Below are positions 1 to 7,655 of a stretch of 64,000 bases of DNA, one piece after another. Each line of letters begins with the position of its first letter. The stretch's first letter is position 1. The notes under the pieces are model-generated. The model was not told where the DNA came from and did no database searches. It was given only the letters and a program-made list of their open reading frames with translations. A program made the position numbers and the translations under genes. Origin of the DNA: Flavobacterium sp. SUN052. GTDB lineage: Bacteria; Bacteroidota; Bacteroidia; Flavobacteriales; Flavobacteriaceae. The stretch is from assembly GCF_028867935.1 (NCBI RefSeq), contig NZ_JAPQNS010000005.1:364451-428450 (forward strand). Direction: 5' to 3'.

Positions 1-1457
1 AGCGTTTTGCGATCAATATTGAGTACTTCGGCGGCTTTTGTTTTATTGTAGCCGGTTTTTTCGAGAACTTTCAATATTGCTGCCCGCTCGGCATTTTCAG
101 ACACCGATTTGAGGTTGTTGGCGGGTTGCGAAATCACCGTAGTGCCCGGACGAAGCATATCTGGATAGACCTGCACCTGCGTCATACTTACTGCCGAGTC
201 TTCAGGTGAGAAATACGTTGGATGTACAATCTCGTGAGGTAGCGACTCAACTAAAATATAATCGCCCTGAGTGAGCAGCACTGCCCGTTTGATTACGTTC
301 TGTAATTCGCGGAGGTTGCCATGCCAGTAATAGTCGCGGAGTTTTTCCTTAACGTCTTCGTCGAAACCGATAATTTCCTTTTCCAGTTGGGTGTTGGCCA
401 ACTCCAGAAAATGCTCGGCAAAAATCATAATGTCGGCACGACGCTCGCGAAGGGCAGGGAGTTCAATCCTGAATTCGTCGATTCGGTGGAAAAGGTCCTC
501 CCGGAAACGACCTTGCCGAACAGCATCGCGGAGCTCTTCATTGGTGGCGCAAATAATACGCACATCGACCGGAATATCCTGATTGCTACCCACGCGCCGA
601 ATTTTCCGTTCCTGGAGTACGCGCAGTAGCTTGATCTGATTGTCGTAAGACAGGTTACCAACTTCATCAAGAAACAAGGTTCCTCCGTTGGCAAACTCAA
701 AACTACCAGCCTTATCGGCAAGAGCCCCCGTAAAAGCACCTTTAACGTGACCAAATAATTCGCTGCCCGCCAAATCCTTCGACAATGCTCCGCAGTCAAT
801 AGCGACAAAAGACTTGTCGGCTCGTTTGCTGCGCAGGTGAATTGCATTGGCTACAAACTCCTTTCCGGTACCCGTTTCGCCTGTGATAATCACCGACATA
901 TTGGTCGGTGCAATCAATTCAACGTGTTTCTGGAGTTGTTCGGCTGCCCGGCTTTTACCAAAAATAAACCGTTTGCCATTAGGGGCGAGCGTGCCCGCTT
1001 TTGCCGATTTAGCGATGGTCTGGCGTTCTGCAGCGGGGGCAGTCGCTGTGGTGGTTTCACCCGTAGCTACACCGCCGGGCTGGTTGAGGGCCTGCAACCG
1101 GCGCTCCAGAGCACTTTTAATTGTGTATAAGATTTCGTCGGGGTAAAGCGGCTTAGTGACGTAATCGTAGGCCCCGTGCTTCACTGCCTGAACAGCAATG
1201 CGAACGTCCGAATAACCCGTTATGATAATAACAGCAGTTTTCGGACTGATAACTTTAATACGGCGCAACATTTCGAGGCCATCGATATCGGGGAGTTTGA
1301 AGTCGCAGATGACCAACTCAACCGAGTCTTTTCTGACCAACGCCAGTCCATCTTCTCCCCGTAATGCCGACGCTGTTTTGTAGCCCTGCTTTGTCAGAAA
1401 GCGTTCGAGCAACAGACAGATGTCATTGTTGTCGTCAACGATCAGTATTCGTTCCAT
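1..1457 (-). CDS. Sigma-54-dependent response regulator, NtrC family (3' end cut by window edge)
   Basis: Reading leftward from the ATG at 1457, the frame stays open to the window edge (485 codons). Residues 1-120 are a receiver domain with the acidic pair in ILIVDDNND and phosphoacceptor Asp52 in VICDFKLPD. Next comes an AAA+ sigma-54 interaction domain with Walker A GETGTGKE, the sigma-54-contacting GAFTGA loop, and Walker B GGTLFLDEVG. The last visible codons (NIDRKT) are the start of the Fis-type helix-turn-helix. Proteins of this build, once phosphorylated by a sensor kinase, remodel sigma-54 polymerase at -24/-12 promoters. No kinase is visible; it may lie left of the window. A receiver-only regulator lies just upstream on the same strand, so the two may share a kinase (inference). 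Confidence 0.95.
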   Translation of the reverse strand, partial: MERILIVDDNNDICLLLERFLTKQGYKTASALRGEDGLALVRKDSVELVICDFKLPDIDGLEMLRRIKVISPKTAVIIITGYSDVRIAVQAVKHGAYDYVTKPLYPDEILYTIKSALERRLQALNQPGGVATGETTTATAPAAERQTIAKSAKAGTLAPNGKRFIFGKSRAAEQLQKHVELIAPTNMSVIITGETGTGKEFVANAIHLRSKRADKSFVAIDCGALSKDLAGSELFGHVKGAFTGALADKAGSFEFANGGTLFLDEVGNLSYDNQIKLLRVLQERKIRRVGSNQDIPVDVRIICATNEELRDAVRQGRFREDLFHRIDEFRIELPALRERRADIMIFAEHFLELANTQLEKEIIGFDEDVKEKLRDYYWHGNLRELQNVIKRAVLLTQGDYILVESLPHEIVHPTYFSPEDSAVSMTQVQVYPDMLRPGTTVISQPANNLKSVSENAERAAILKVLEKTGYNKTKAAEVLNIDRKT

Positions 1458-1637
1458 ACCTGGTAGCGTCGATAGTAATGAAGAGTAGCTGGTTAATTAG
1501 TTACGGCAGTATGTTGCCGCTCTAAAAATCACCAATGGGAATCAATATACCAATTTCCATGCTTCTTTTTTGCATGAATAGCAGTTTATTGATTTTCTTC
1601 ATATGTAGTTGAATGGTTGAACAAACTCAAATATACG

Positions 1638-2003
1638 TTAAACCTGTATAGTTTGTAGAGCTTGTTCTACAGATTTGCGGGTGAAAGGCTTACCGATGAA
1701 ATAGTCGGCCCCTTGTTCTGAAGCCCGTTTCCGCTCAGCTACGCCGTCAAACGCGCTGATCATGACTACTTTGGTCGTGCTTGTGGCTAGCTTAATATTT
1801 GGGAGAAGATCAAAGCCAAGTCCATCGGGCAGATTGAGATCAAGGAATACGGCATCAAATTCCTGAGAGCGGAGGCAGCGACGGCCTTCTTCCAGAAAAT
1901 GGGCACAGGTAGGATGGTAGCCTAAACGCCGAAGCAGTCCTGATAGCAACAGGCAAATATCTGCTTCATCGTCAACGATTAGCACTCGTTTAGTAGTCGT
2001 CAT
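1638..2003 (-). CDS. Single-domain response regulator (receiver only)
   Basis: This 121-residue protein is a CheY-like receiver and nothing more. It has the acidic pair in VLIVDDEAD, phosphoacceptor Asp55 in AVFLDLNLPDG, a switch Ser in MISAF, and the conserved Lys in GKPF near residue 103. The frame is open for another 53 codons upstream, but the ATG at 2003 directly precedes the receiver fold and is the obvious start. It has no output domain, so it probably works by protein contact or phosphotransfer. The sigma-54 regulator starts 180 bp further on along the same strand. The protein is clearly a receiver; its partner is unknown. Confidence 0.9.
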   Translation of the reverse strand: MTTTKRVLIVDDEADICLLLSGLLRRLGYHPTCAHFLEEGRRCLRSQEFDAVFLDLNLPDGLGFDLLPNIKLATSTTKVVMISAFDGVAERKRASEQGADYFIGKPFTRKSVEQALQTIQV

Positions 2004-2514
2004 ATCATAGTTTACGGAGGGTCGGGTTTGATGGCCCGTAATTACTCCCATTGCTCGTACCACACGCAGATCAGTCAAAGTGAATATGCTTTGTACTAAC
2101 CTAATTTGATGCCTAAGTGTAAATTCAGTGCAATTATTCGAAAAATTTCTAGCAAAAGGCACAGTATGAGCTAATTAAGCCACACTTGTTAAGCCTCAAC
2201 AAAGTGTAATCAATTACAGGCTTGAAATTCAGTGCGCCAAATATCTACAGTTTTATTCTACAACTGGGGAACATTGTCTACAACTACATTAGTGGCTATT
2301 GTGTTGAATAAAAACGTTTGTAGTAGGTTTTTTGGCGCTTACTCCTCATTTTCAAGGCCTAACAGCATTTATAAACAAGTTGCTTGCGCTAATTCATACG
2401 TTTGGCACAAATTTTTCTACTTAACATCATCACAGCGGGACACTGCAAGGCATTCAGCCACGCATTATTCTGATTTACTCAACTCGAATAGATCGATGCT
2501 ATTCTTCTGAGAAA
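2004..2514. other. Intergenic region, no convincing gene
   Basis: About 500 bases separate the divergent receiver gene and the small ORF that starts at 2515. The 92-codon rightward frame at 2232-2510 begins with GTG and has no recognisable family or signal, so I do not accept it. The only candidate site is TACGTTTG at 2397-2404, which fits the Bacteroidota -7 element TAnnTTTG, but there is no TTG at the expected distance upstream. It could drive the small gene at 2515 (weak inference). Confidence 0.4.
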
Positions 2515-2688
2515 ATGATTCGCAGAAGGGTACTAGAAAAATACAGTGTAAAGGTTCAACTCAACGATTCTATAAAAAATCCTCCTTACAGAGGTACAGC
2601 ATTTGGTTTAGGTGGTTTTATCGCTTCGGCGAAAAAGTTTAGGTTAAGTACAAGTTACGGTGGGTACAGAATTCCTGTGTCGATATGA
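2515..2688 (+). CDS. Small basic protein of 57 residues, function unknown
   Basis: An ATG at 2515 opens a 57-codon frame that closes with TGA at 2686-2688. The frame is open upstream only to a TAA at 2422, and ATG 2515 is the first usable start. The peptide is strongly basic (about twelve Arg/Lys against three acidic residues), with a Gly/Ala-rich middle (GTAFGLGGFIASAKK) and a Tyr/Gly-rich end. I recognise no family. The best support is its position. The stop codon lies in the loop of an 11-bp perfect hairpin followed by a run of eight T on the same strand, the arrangement expected at the end of a real transcription unit. A structured non-coding RNA is the alternative: a C(UUCG)G tetraloop-like element occurs near 2622-2634. 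Confidence 0.45.
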   Translation: MIRRRVLEKYSVKVQLNDSIKNPPYRGTAFGLGGFIASAKKFRLSTSYGGYRIPVSI

Positions 2689-2706
2689 ACACAGGAATTT
2701 TTTTTG
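2670..2706 (+). terminator. Rho-independent terminator of the small gene
   Basis: An 11-bp perfect stem (arms 2670-2680 and 2689-2699) has an 8-base loop and is followed by at least eight T on the plus strand. The loop contains the TGA stop of the 57-codon ORF. On the minus strand no T-tract follows the hairpin, so it serves rightward transcription and not the neighbouring leftward hydrolase gene. Confidence 0.8.
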
Positions 2707-2711
2707 CTTTT

Positions 2712-3785
2712 TTAGCTAGACGCTACCTCATCCAATTTCTCCTTCATTTCCTCAATATCTGCTTCTTCAGCCTGCGGAATATCTTCGATCCGGTTGGGGT
2801 CGGGTGCATATGTCAATGACACCAGAATTGGAAAATGGTCAGAACCACAATTAGGCAACCGACGAATGCCATTCAGCACGAAATGGTGCGATACAAACAC
2901 GTGATCGAGTGGCCAGCGCAGAAAAAAGTACTTCGCATGAAACGTACTAAAAAGACCTCGCCCAATTCGCGGGTCGAGCAATCCACTGATTCTACCAAAA
3001 AGCCGCGTTGTGTGCGACCAGGCAACGTCGTTCAAATCACCCGCTACGATCACAGGGCCTGTCTTTTTCCTAGCCTCCTTACCTACCAGCAATAACTCGG
3101 CGTCGCGCTCGGTGGAGCGGTAATTCTCAGTAGGGCTGGGTGGCATGGGATGAACTCCATAAAAATTAATCCACTGCCCCGACGGTAGCTCTAACTGCGT
3201 GGAAACAGACGGAATGCCATCCTGAATGCGGTAATGAACCTGCATCTGTCGCGTTTTGAACCGCGAATAAAAGAGCATTCCGTAGGTATTCTCCAACGGG
3301 ATTAACTGCTGGTATGGATAGTCATCATCAATTTCCTCTAACGCTTTCCGCCATCGTTCATTACCTTCTAATACCAGCAACACATCGGGCTTATGTTTTC
3401 TGACGAGTGATCGGAGTTCAGGGCAATGGGTGTTGTCCATAAATACGTTGGCGATAAGCAGGCGAATTGTGTTGTCGTCGCTTGCCTGGGCTCTACTTTT
3501 TCGACGGGGGACCTGCACCCGATGCAAATAGGTATAAGGGTAGATAAGCCACGCCTGATACAGCAAAGCTGCCGTTAGCAAGCTGGGAGTTGCGAGTTGA
3601 GGCCAGCCCCAGGTAGGAGCAACTAGTAGCCAGGCAACCAATCCCACAGAAGCCAAAACCATGAGCTGGAAGTGCGGGAAGTCCCACATTCGTATCCACC
3701 AATAGTCGATGCGCAGCAAATTAAGAAAGGATACTGTAGTGATAAATACAGCATAGATCAGGAACGCCAGGTCAATGGAGGTCAT
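2712..3785 (-). CDS. Membrane-anchored endonuclease/exonuclease/phosphatase (EEP) family protein
   Basis: The 357-residue protein begins with three hydrophobic segments (about 5-24, 40-56, 67-85). An EEP hydrolase domain fills residues 108 to 335. The metal and catalytic residues of the fold are in place: Asn113, Glu140 (LVLEGNERW), His212 in the HPM loop, Asp250 and Asn252 in GDLND, Asp294-His295 and the terminal SDHFP at 315-319. The family splits phosphodiester or phosphate-ester bonds in nucleic acids, inositides or sphingolipids; the substrate cannot be told from sequence. The membrane anchor suggests the active domain faces one side of the inner membrane. The last 25 residues are acidic and Glu-rich. 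The gene stands alone, leftward. Confidence 0.88.
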   Translation of the reverse strand: MTSIDLAFLIYAVFITTVSFLNLLRIDYWWIRMWDFPHFQLMVLASVGLVAWLLVAPTWGWPQLATPSLLTAALLYQAWLIYPYTYLHRVQVPRRKSRAQASDDNTIRLLIANVFMDNTHCPELRSLVRKHKPDVLLVLEGNERWRKALEEIDDDYPYQQLIPLENTYGMLFYSRFKTRQMQVHYRIQDGIPSVSTQLELPSGQWINFYGVHPMPPSPTENYRSTERDAELLLVGKEARKKTGPVIVAGDLNDVAWSHTTRLFGRISGLLDPRIGRGLFSTFHAKYFFLRWPLDHVFVSHHFVLNGIRRLPNCGSDHFPILVSLTYAPDPNRIEDIPQAEEADIEEMKEKLDEVASS

Positions 3786-4037
3786 TAGGAGAACTAAATG
3801 AAGAGTGTGCTACTATCAATTATGTATATAGACAACAGGAAACCAAAATGGTTTTGAGGGATTACTCCCAAGATACATGACATAACTGGTGTATTGGCCA
3901 GGTTGAGGAATTATCGGGTTGAACTGTGGAAATTCATTCCCATAGCAGGATAACGGTCTTAAAAAAAATGGGCAAAATGTGACTGATAGTGAGCTACTTA
4001 AAAACAATAGACAAAGCTGGTACGTTTTTTTCTTACT

Positions 4038-4045
4038 TATTTTTG
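4038..4045 (+). promoter_or_regulatory. Candidate -7 promoter element ahead of the YtxH pair
   Basis: TATTTTTG matches the Bacteroidota -7 consensus TAnnTTTG and lies 33 bases before the ATG at 4079. I see no clear TTG about 20 bases further upstream, so support is partial. The rest of 3786-4078 holds no gene I accept. Confidence 0.35.
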
Positions 4046-4078
4046 TCTGAGTAACACACGCAACCACAGACAGAAGCA

Positions 4079-4330
4079 ATGAAATCATTACCAGGTATTT
4101 TGATAGGGTTAGCTGCCGGCGTTGTGCTGGGTATGCTGGTAGCACCGGAGAAGGGCAAATCGACCCGGAAACGTATTTCCAATGATGCCGATTCTTTTTT
4201 CAAGGATTTGCAGGATCAGTTGCAGTCGGGCATTGACAACATCAAAAGCCAGTACAACGATTTTGTAGAAACTTCGGCATCTCGTACAAAGGATGCCATC
4301 GGCCAGGTTGAGCGCCGGGCCAAGCGTTAA
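4079..4330 (+). CDS. YtxH domain protein
   Basis: This 83-residue protein has the YtxH layout. An N-terminal glycine-rich hydrophobic segment (about 5-22, with GILIGLAAGVVLGMLVAPEKG) is followed by a charged helix that would form a coiled coil. Proteins of this family are small, membrane-attached and often induced by general stress in Gram-positive and Bacteroidota species; no enzymatic role is known. A second YtxH protein begins 29 bp downstream on the same strand, so the two are probably one transcript ending at the terminator at 4812-4840. Confidence 0.85.
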   Translation: MKSLPGILIGLAAGVVLGMLVAPEKGKSTRKRISNDADSFFKDLQDQLQSGIDNIKSQYNDFVETSASRTKDAIGQVERRAKR

Positions 4331-4359
4331 CCAATCAATAATCTTAAACAACCAACACT

Positions 4360-4767
4360 ATGCGTAGCACACGTGATTTTCTGACAGGAGTATTAACGGG
4401 AGTAGCCATCGGATTGCTAACAGCCCCACGGAGCGGTAAAGAAACCCGTGATAAATTGAAAGAAGAAGCCGATAAGCGCACTGGCGATTTGAAAGAACAG
4501 TGGAGCAAAGGCGTTGATCAGGTAAAGCAAGGCTACGAGCAAGCCAAGGATCAGGTAAATCAGTACGCTGAAAAGGCAAAAGAGCAAGTGAGCCAATACA
4601 CTGACAAAGCAAAACAGCAATATAACGATCTGCGGTCGACTGCTGAAAACGAACTGAATTCGGACAAGCAACAGGCGAAATCGCAGTATAACGATAAGGT
4701 TGATCAGTTAGCCGACAAAACGGAATCGGGTGTGAACTCGGCTCGTGAGTCATTGAAAGTTAACTAA
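4360..4767 (+). CDS. YtxH domain protein with long amphipathic coiled coil
   Basis: The 135-residue protein opens with a YtxH-type membrane segment (about 6-25, ending in the APRSGKETR signature). A long Gln/Lys/Glu-rich helix follows, with 11-residue-like repeats (QVNQYAEKAKEQVSQYTDKA), resembling LEA or apolipoprotein-type helices. Such helices often bind membranes or protect proteins under desiccation or osmotic stress; that role is inferred here. It follows another YtxH gene by 29 bp and is closed by a strong terminator 45 bp after its stop, so the pair forms a compact operon. Confidence 0.85.
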   Translation: MRSTRDFLTGVLTGVAIGLLTAPRSGKETRDKLKEEADKRTGDLKEQWSKGVDQVKQGYEQAKDQVNQYAEKAKEQVSQYTDKAKQQYNDLRSTAENELNSDKQQAKSQYNDKVDQLADKTESGVNSARESLKVN

Positions 4768-4811
4768 TACAATAAGTCAGATTTCTGATTTACTCAACAC
4801 TATGAAACGTA

Positions 4812-4840
4812 AAACCCGGCCAACCAGCCGGGTTTTTTTT
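4812..4840 (+). terminator. Rho-independent terminator of the YtxH operon
   Basis: A 9-bp stem (4812-4820 with 4827-4835, core ACCCGGC/GCCGGGT), a 6-base loop and a run of T to 4840 sit shortly after the stop of the second YtxH gene. Confidence 0.88.
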
Positions 4841-4954
4841 GTGACATTCAGGTAATTATTTCGTCTAGAGTCGGATTTAATAAGCTTTTAACAAGCGTTT
4901 AAGAGTCGTTTAATTGAATTGCAACAACTTTGCTATACCAAACGCCTACAGAAT

Positions 4955-5053
4955 ATGTCTTCTTTACGAACTAACAACGTTGAACCAGATGCAATACTCC
5001 GAATTCTTGCCTTGGTGATGATGTTGATTATTGCCTATTTTGCTCAGAATTGA
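4955..5053 (+). CDS. Possible 32-residue single-pass membrane peptide
   Basis: An ATG at 4955 opens 32 codons ending in TGA. The first 14 residues are polar, and the rest are a hydrophobic stretch (LRILALVMMLIIAYFAQN) long enough to cross the membrane once. It lies between the YtxH terminator and the leftward PA2169-type gene, an area rich in small stress-related genes. There is no recognisable ribosome binding site and no known family. It may be real or chance. Confidence 0.33.
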   Translation: MSSLRTNNVEPDAILRILALVMMLIIAYFAQN

Positions 5054-5122
5054 TTACTGCCTTAACCGGCCTATCCTTCTACCAACCCCTCGATAATACC
5101 ATCAACCTATTTACCTTCTGAG

Positions 5123-5260
5123 ATGACTAAAATGTACCCAACTCCGCCCTGTTTCTTACGGCCTAAAATTCGCGACGTTTTTGGTTTTACCACCATTCCT
5201 ACACCAGGAAACTCGTTTGCATTTGTTATGCCCCGCCGTACTAAACGGGCTACTGCTTAA
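5123..5260 (+). CDS. Possible 45-residue basic peptide, unknown
   Basis: ATG 5123 to TAA 5260 encodes a proline- and arginine-containing peptide with a basic tail (MPRRTKRATA). It follows the tiny membrane ORF by 69 bp on the same strand. I recognise no family, no terminator directly after it and no promoter. It is listed because the stretch 4841-5409 has no larger gene, and this and the preceding ORF are the only frames in it with protein-like features. Confidence 0.28.
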   Translation: MTKMYPTPPCFLRPKIRDVFGFTTIPTPGNSFAFVMPRRTKRATA

Positions 5261-5360
5261 ACGTAGTAATTGGGTTAATCAGTGATGAAGGTAGTTGAGT
5301 GAATGGTTCTGCGAGCCACCTCAACCACTTTCATTTCAGAATTACCAATGGGTGTATAAA

Positions 5361-5393
5361 CAAGAAAACCTGCCTCCAAAGGAAGCAGGCTTT
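5361..5393 (-). terminator. Terminator of the PA2169-type gene
   Basis: Read leftward, a 9-bp stem (5381-5389 with 5369-5377, one G-T wobble) with a 3-base loop is followed by TTTTCTTG. It lies 17 bp after the stop of the gene at 5410-5865. Confidence 0.75.
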
Positions 5394-5409
5394 CCAATCC
5401 CACCATTCA

Positions 5410-5865
5410 CTACACTACCAAGGCCAAGCGAGCCATCGAAGCATGAGCTGATTCGACGCTCTGTTTTTGCCGCAACAGCAACTCACGGGTGCTTGCGACC
5501 AAGTCTGTTTGTTGCAACACGTTGTTGTAATCATCAAGGGCTTCCTGATCGCCCCGCTGACATTCCTGAACGGTTGCTTTATCATCATCACTAGAGAAAC
5601 TCGATTTTATATTGATCCAAGCGCGATGCAGATCGGATAATAGACTTGTGCCACTGTCTGGTTCGCCACCTATCGTCCTGATCTCGCGGTCAAGTTCTGC
5701 TGCGAACTCAGCTCGTTGACGCGACTGGGCGAGAAACAAGCTTTTGAGTTCTGCATCTTTTGCGTTTTCCGCAGCTTCCTGATAGCCTTCTTCGGCATCA
5801 TGGCTACGAGTCAGAAGTTTGTTTAATGCCTCGAGGATTTCGCCCCTTGTTTGCTTAACGTTCAT
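5410..5865 (-). CDS. PA2169-family four-helix-bundle protein (DUF2383-like)
   Basis: The 151-residue all-helical protein has the ferritin-like pattern of the PA2169 family: an N-terminal helix with LNKLLTRSHDAEEGYQEAAE, a second with LKSLFLAQSRQRAEFAAEL, a third around the SDLHRAWINIKSS turn, and a fourth rich in Glu/Gln. The family is small, soluble and widespread in stress-resistant soil bacteria; its function is not established. It is oriented leftward with three other small genes (DUF3140, DUF2945, OmpA lipoprotein) upstream of it. Confidence 0.85.
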   Translation of the reverse strand: MNVKQTRGEILEALNKLLTRSHDAEEGYQEAAENAKDAELKSLFLAQSRQRAEFAAELDREIRTIGGEPDSGTSLLSDLHRAWINIKSSFSSDDDKATVQECQRGDQEALDDYNNVLQQTDLVASTRELLLRQKQSVESAHASMARLALVV

Positions 5866-5956
5866 AATGTTGAGTTATTGGTTGTTTAAACCGTTAGTAT
5901 TAATTCAATTAATGGCTCCATCAATTGTGCTAATATTTACTTATAAGCTGAAAAAC

Positions 5957-6307
5957 TCACTTTTTGTTTGGGTCGTGCCCCCAGTTTTTTAGCGAATATT
6001 CCCAATTACTTCCTTTTGTTTCTTTCGGCTGTTGAGCAGAGTGGCGCTTGATATAGCTGACTACTTTACGCATGTGCGCATAGTCATCTGCCGACAAATC
6101 AGCATCTTTCTTACCGAGGATTCGGATAATATGTTTACCCGATTTATGCCCAATCGACTCACTTCCGTCCTCTTCTTTTTGGCCCACTGATTTCGACTCG
6201 TCTGTGTCAAGCCATTTTTCAATCTGTGTTGCCGACATATTAACAAGGCTTTTGAAGTCTTCTTTTACTTCTTTGTCGCCCTTATCGTCGTTGTTGTTCG
6301 CTGGCAT
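5957..6307 (-). CDS. DUF3140 family protein
   Basis: The 116-residue protein carries the DUF3140 signatures: VNMSATQIEKWL near the start, then DESKSVGQ, IGHKSGKHII, DDYAHMRKVVSYIKRH, and the C-terminal YSLKNWGHDP. Fungal and bacterial members of this family lack an assigned activity; some annotations link them to DNA binding, which I cannot judge here. It starts 13 bp after the stop of the DUF2945 gene, so the two are likely co-transcribed. Such pairs are common in small stress gene clusters of Bacteroidota and Proteobacteria (general knowledge). Confidence 0.85.
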   Translation of the reverse strand: MPANNNDDKGDKEVKEDFKSLVNMSATQIEKWLDTDESKSVGQKEEDGSESIGHKSGKHIIRILGKKDADLSADDYAHMRKVVSYIKRHSAQQPKETKGSNWEYSLKNWGHDPNKK

Positions 6308-6320
6308 CTTATCGAACGGT

Positions 6321-6533
6321 TCATTTTTTAGTCACTTCGCTCGCCGATTTTACAATCTTCTTCTTTCCCTGCTTCAGCACCAAAGCAGGTTCGTCGGCCG
6401 AACCTTTGCGCTTAACAGTAGTACCCTGAACGGTTTTCTTTACGTCTTCTTTATGAACTTCCGACACCGTTCCTTCTGCCTTATGACCAGCGTAATTCCA
6501 TTCGACCTGATCACCTTTTTTTACCGTTGCCAT
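6321..6533 (-). CDS. DUF2945 / hypervirulence-associated Tudor domain protein
   Basis: The 70-residue protein matches the DUF2945 (HVA1 Tudor) pattern: KKGDQVEWNYAGHKAEGTV at the start, then VQGTTVKRKGSADEPALV and a Lys-rich end. This is a small barrel-like SH3/Tudor fold found in fungi and bacteria with no fixed biochemical role. The gene lies 84 bp downstream of the OmpA gene and 13 bp upstream of DUF3140, all leftward. Confidence 0.85.
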   Translation of the reverse strand: MATVKKGDQVEWNYAGHKAEGTVSEVHKEDVKKTVQGTTVKRKGSADEPALVLKQGKKKIVKSASEVTKK

Positions 6534-6617
6534 CTGTTATTATGAAAAGTTAGTTGGGTAATTGGAGGTTTGTCGGTTTAGAGAACTACCTCAGTTGCCC
6601 TTCTACATTATGCTGCA

Positions 6618-7328
6618 TTATTCCAGATTACCGTTTTTGGCATCACGCTTCATCTTGTCGTTCGCAAAGACCGCAATCTCCACCCGGCGATTTTTTTGCC
6701 GACCGCTTTCCGTATCATTGCTTGCAATGGGTTGTGATTCACCGTAGCCCTTCTCGTCTACCCGGCCACTGCGAACACCCTGTTTTTGCAGGAATTTAGC
6801 AACTTCGTCGGCCCGCTGCCGTGACAGTCTCAGATTAAGGTCATCCGAACCTGTTGCATCAGCATGGCCTTCAATCACGATGTCAGTATCTTCGTATTTC
6901 TTCAGCGTCTGCGCAAAATCAGTCAAATCGCGCTGGGTTTGCGGCTTCAGATCGTACTTGTTCACGTCGAACAGAATGTCGGAGCCAAACGTGATTTTAA
7001 TGCCTTCGCCAACGCGTTCTACAGTTGCATTAGGTAATTCGCGTTGCATCTCTTCGGCGGCTTTATCCATTCGACGACCAATGACAGCACCGGCGGCACC
7101 ACCTACTGTTGCACCCAGAATAGCACCTAAGACTGTATTGCCCGATCTACTGCCAATAACTCCGCCGATCGCTGCACCTCCGGCAGCACCAATGCCGGCC
7201 CCGCGCTGGGTCTTGTTTGTGTTTCGTTTAATCGACTTACAACTCATCAGAACATCGCCTGATAGTAAGGTCACGGCAAGAGCCAGGGCGGCCGTTCGAT
7301 TGCCAAAAGTTTGCTTGTTCCAGTTCAT
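6618..7328 (-). CDS. OmpA-family lipoprotein with glycine-zipper segment
   Basis: I place the start at ATG 7328 (236 residues), because a short signal peptide with lipobox LMSC follows from there; the frame extends nine codons further to a TTG. After the lipidated Cys, residues about 40-85 form two glycine-zipper helices (GIGAAGGAAIGGVIG and GAILGATVGGAAGAVIG). From about residue 105 an OmpA C-terminal peptidoglycan-binding domain follows, with FDVNKYDLKP, the EGHADATG motif and the NRRVEI ending. The usual role is to tie the outer membrane to peptidoglycan. It is the first gene of a leftward run with DUF2945, DUF3140 and PA2169-type genes, which suggests an envelope-stress function (inference). 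Confidence 0.93.
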   Translation of the reverse strand: MNWNKQTFGNRTAALALAVTLLSGDVLMSCKSIKRNTNKTQRGAGIGAAGGAAIGGVIGSRSGNTVLGAILGATVGGAAGAVIGRRMDKAAEEMQRELPNATVERVGEGIKITFGSDILFDVNKYDLKPQTQRDLTDFAQTLKKYEDTDIVIEGHADATGSDDLNLRLSRQRADEVAKFLQKQGVRSGRVDEKGYGESQPIASNDTESGRQKNRRVEIAVFANDKMKRDAKNGNLE

Positions 7329-7655
7329 AATCATGTGGGATGTTTTGCCATTCAATGGCCAAAAGTTGTACCAGTTGACACGCTGACTAATGGCTCGCTG
7401 AATTTTAAAATGTTAATGGTTTAACTATTAATTAGTTACACTTTGTCTATTTGATTGAAAGACTATTGAGTGGTTTAATCAAAGAAACCTTTTTGTTAGT
7501 AGTTAGTGAACGGGCATTCCTCATAATTGTAGAATATAATCTACGTAAACAATAGGAAATACAATGCCCGTAAAACAGAAACGTTTTGCTACAAGTGGAC
7601 GTTATTCTTCTATGGGGTAATCTATCTCCCTGCGCTCCCGGCTTTCTTCCAACAC
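7329..7655. other. Divergent intergenic region between ompA-like and lipase-like genes
   Basis: About 330 bases carry the promoters of both divergent genes. The stretch is AT-rich around 7405-7560. I see no exact TTG-N20-TAnnTTTG promoter, no hairpin with a T-tract and no credible ORF. The leftward frame 7447-7743 overlaps the start of the hydrolase gene and looks spurious. Confidence 0.4.

Noticed and set aside
2232..2510. Rightward 92-codon ORF
   Set aside because: GTG start, no family and no protein-like composition. The small ORF with its terminator immediately after is better supported.
3816..4145. Leftward ORF with a lipobox-like start
   Set aside because: It overlaps the beginning of the YtxH gene and its promoter, has a low-complexity translation, and matches nothing known.
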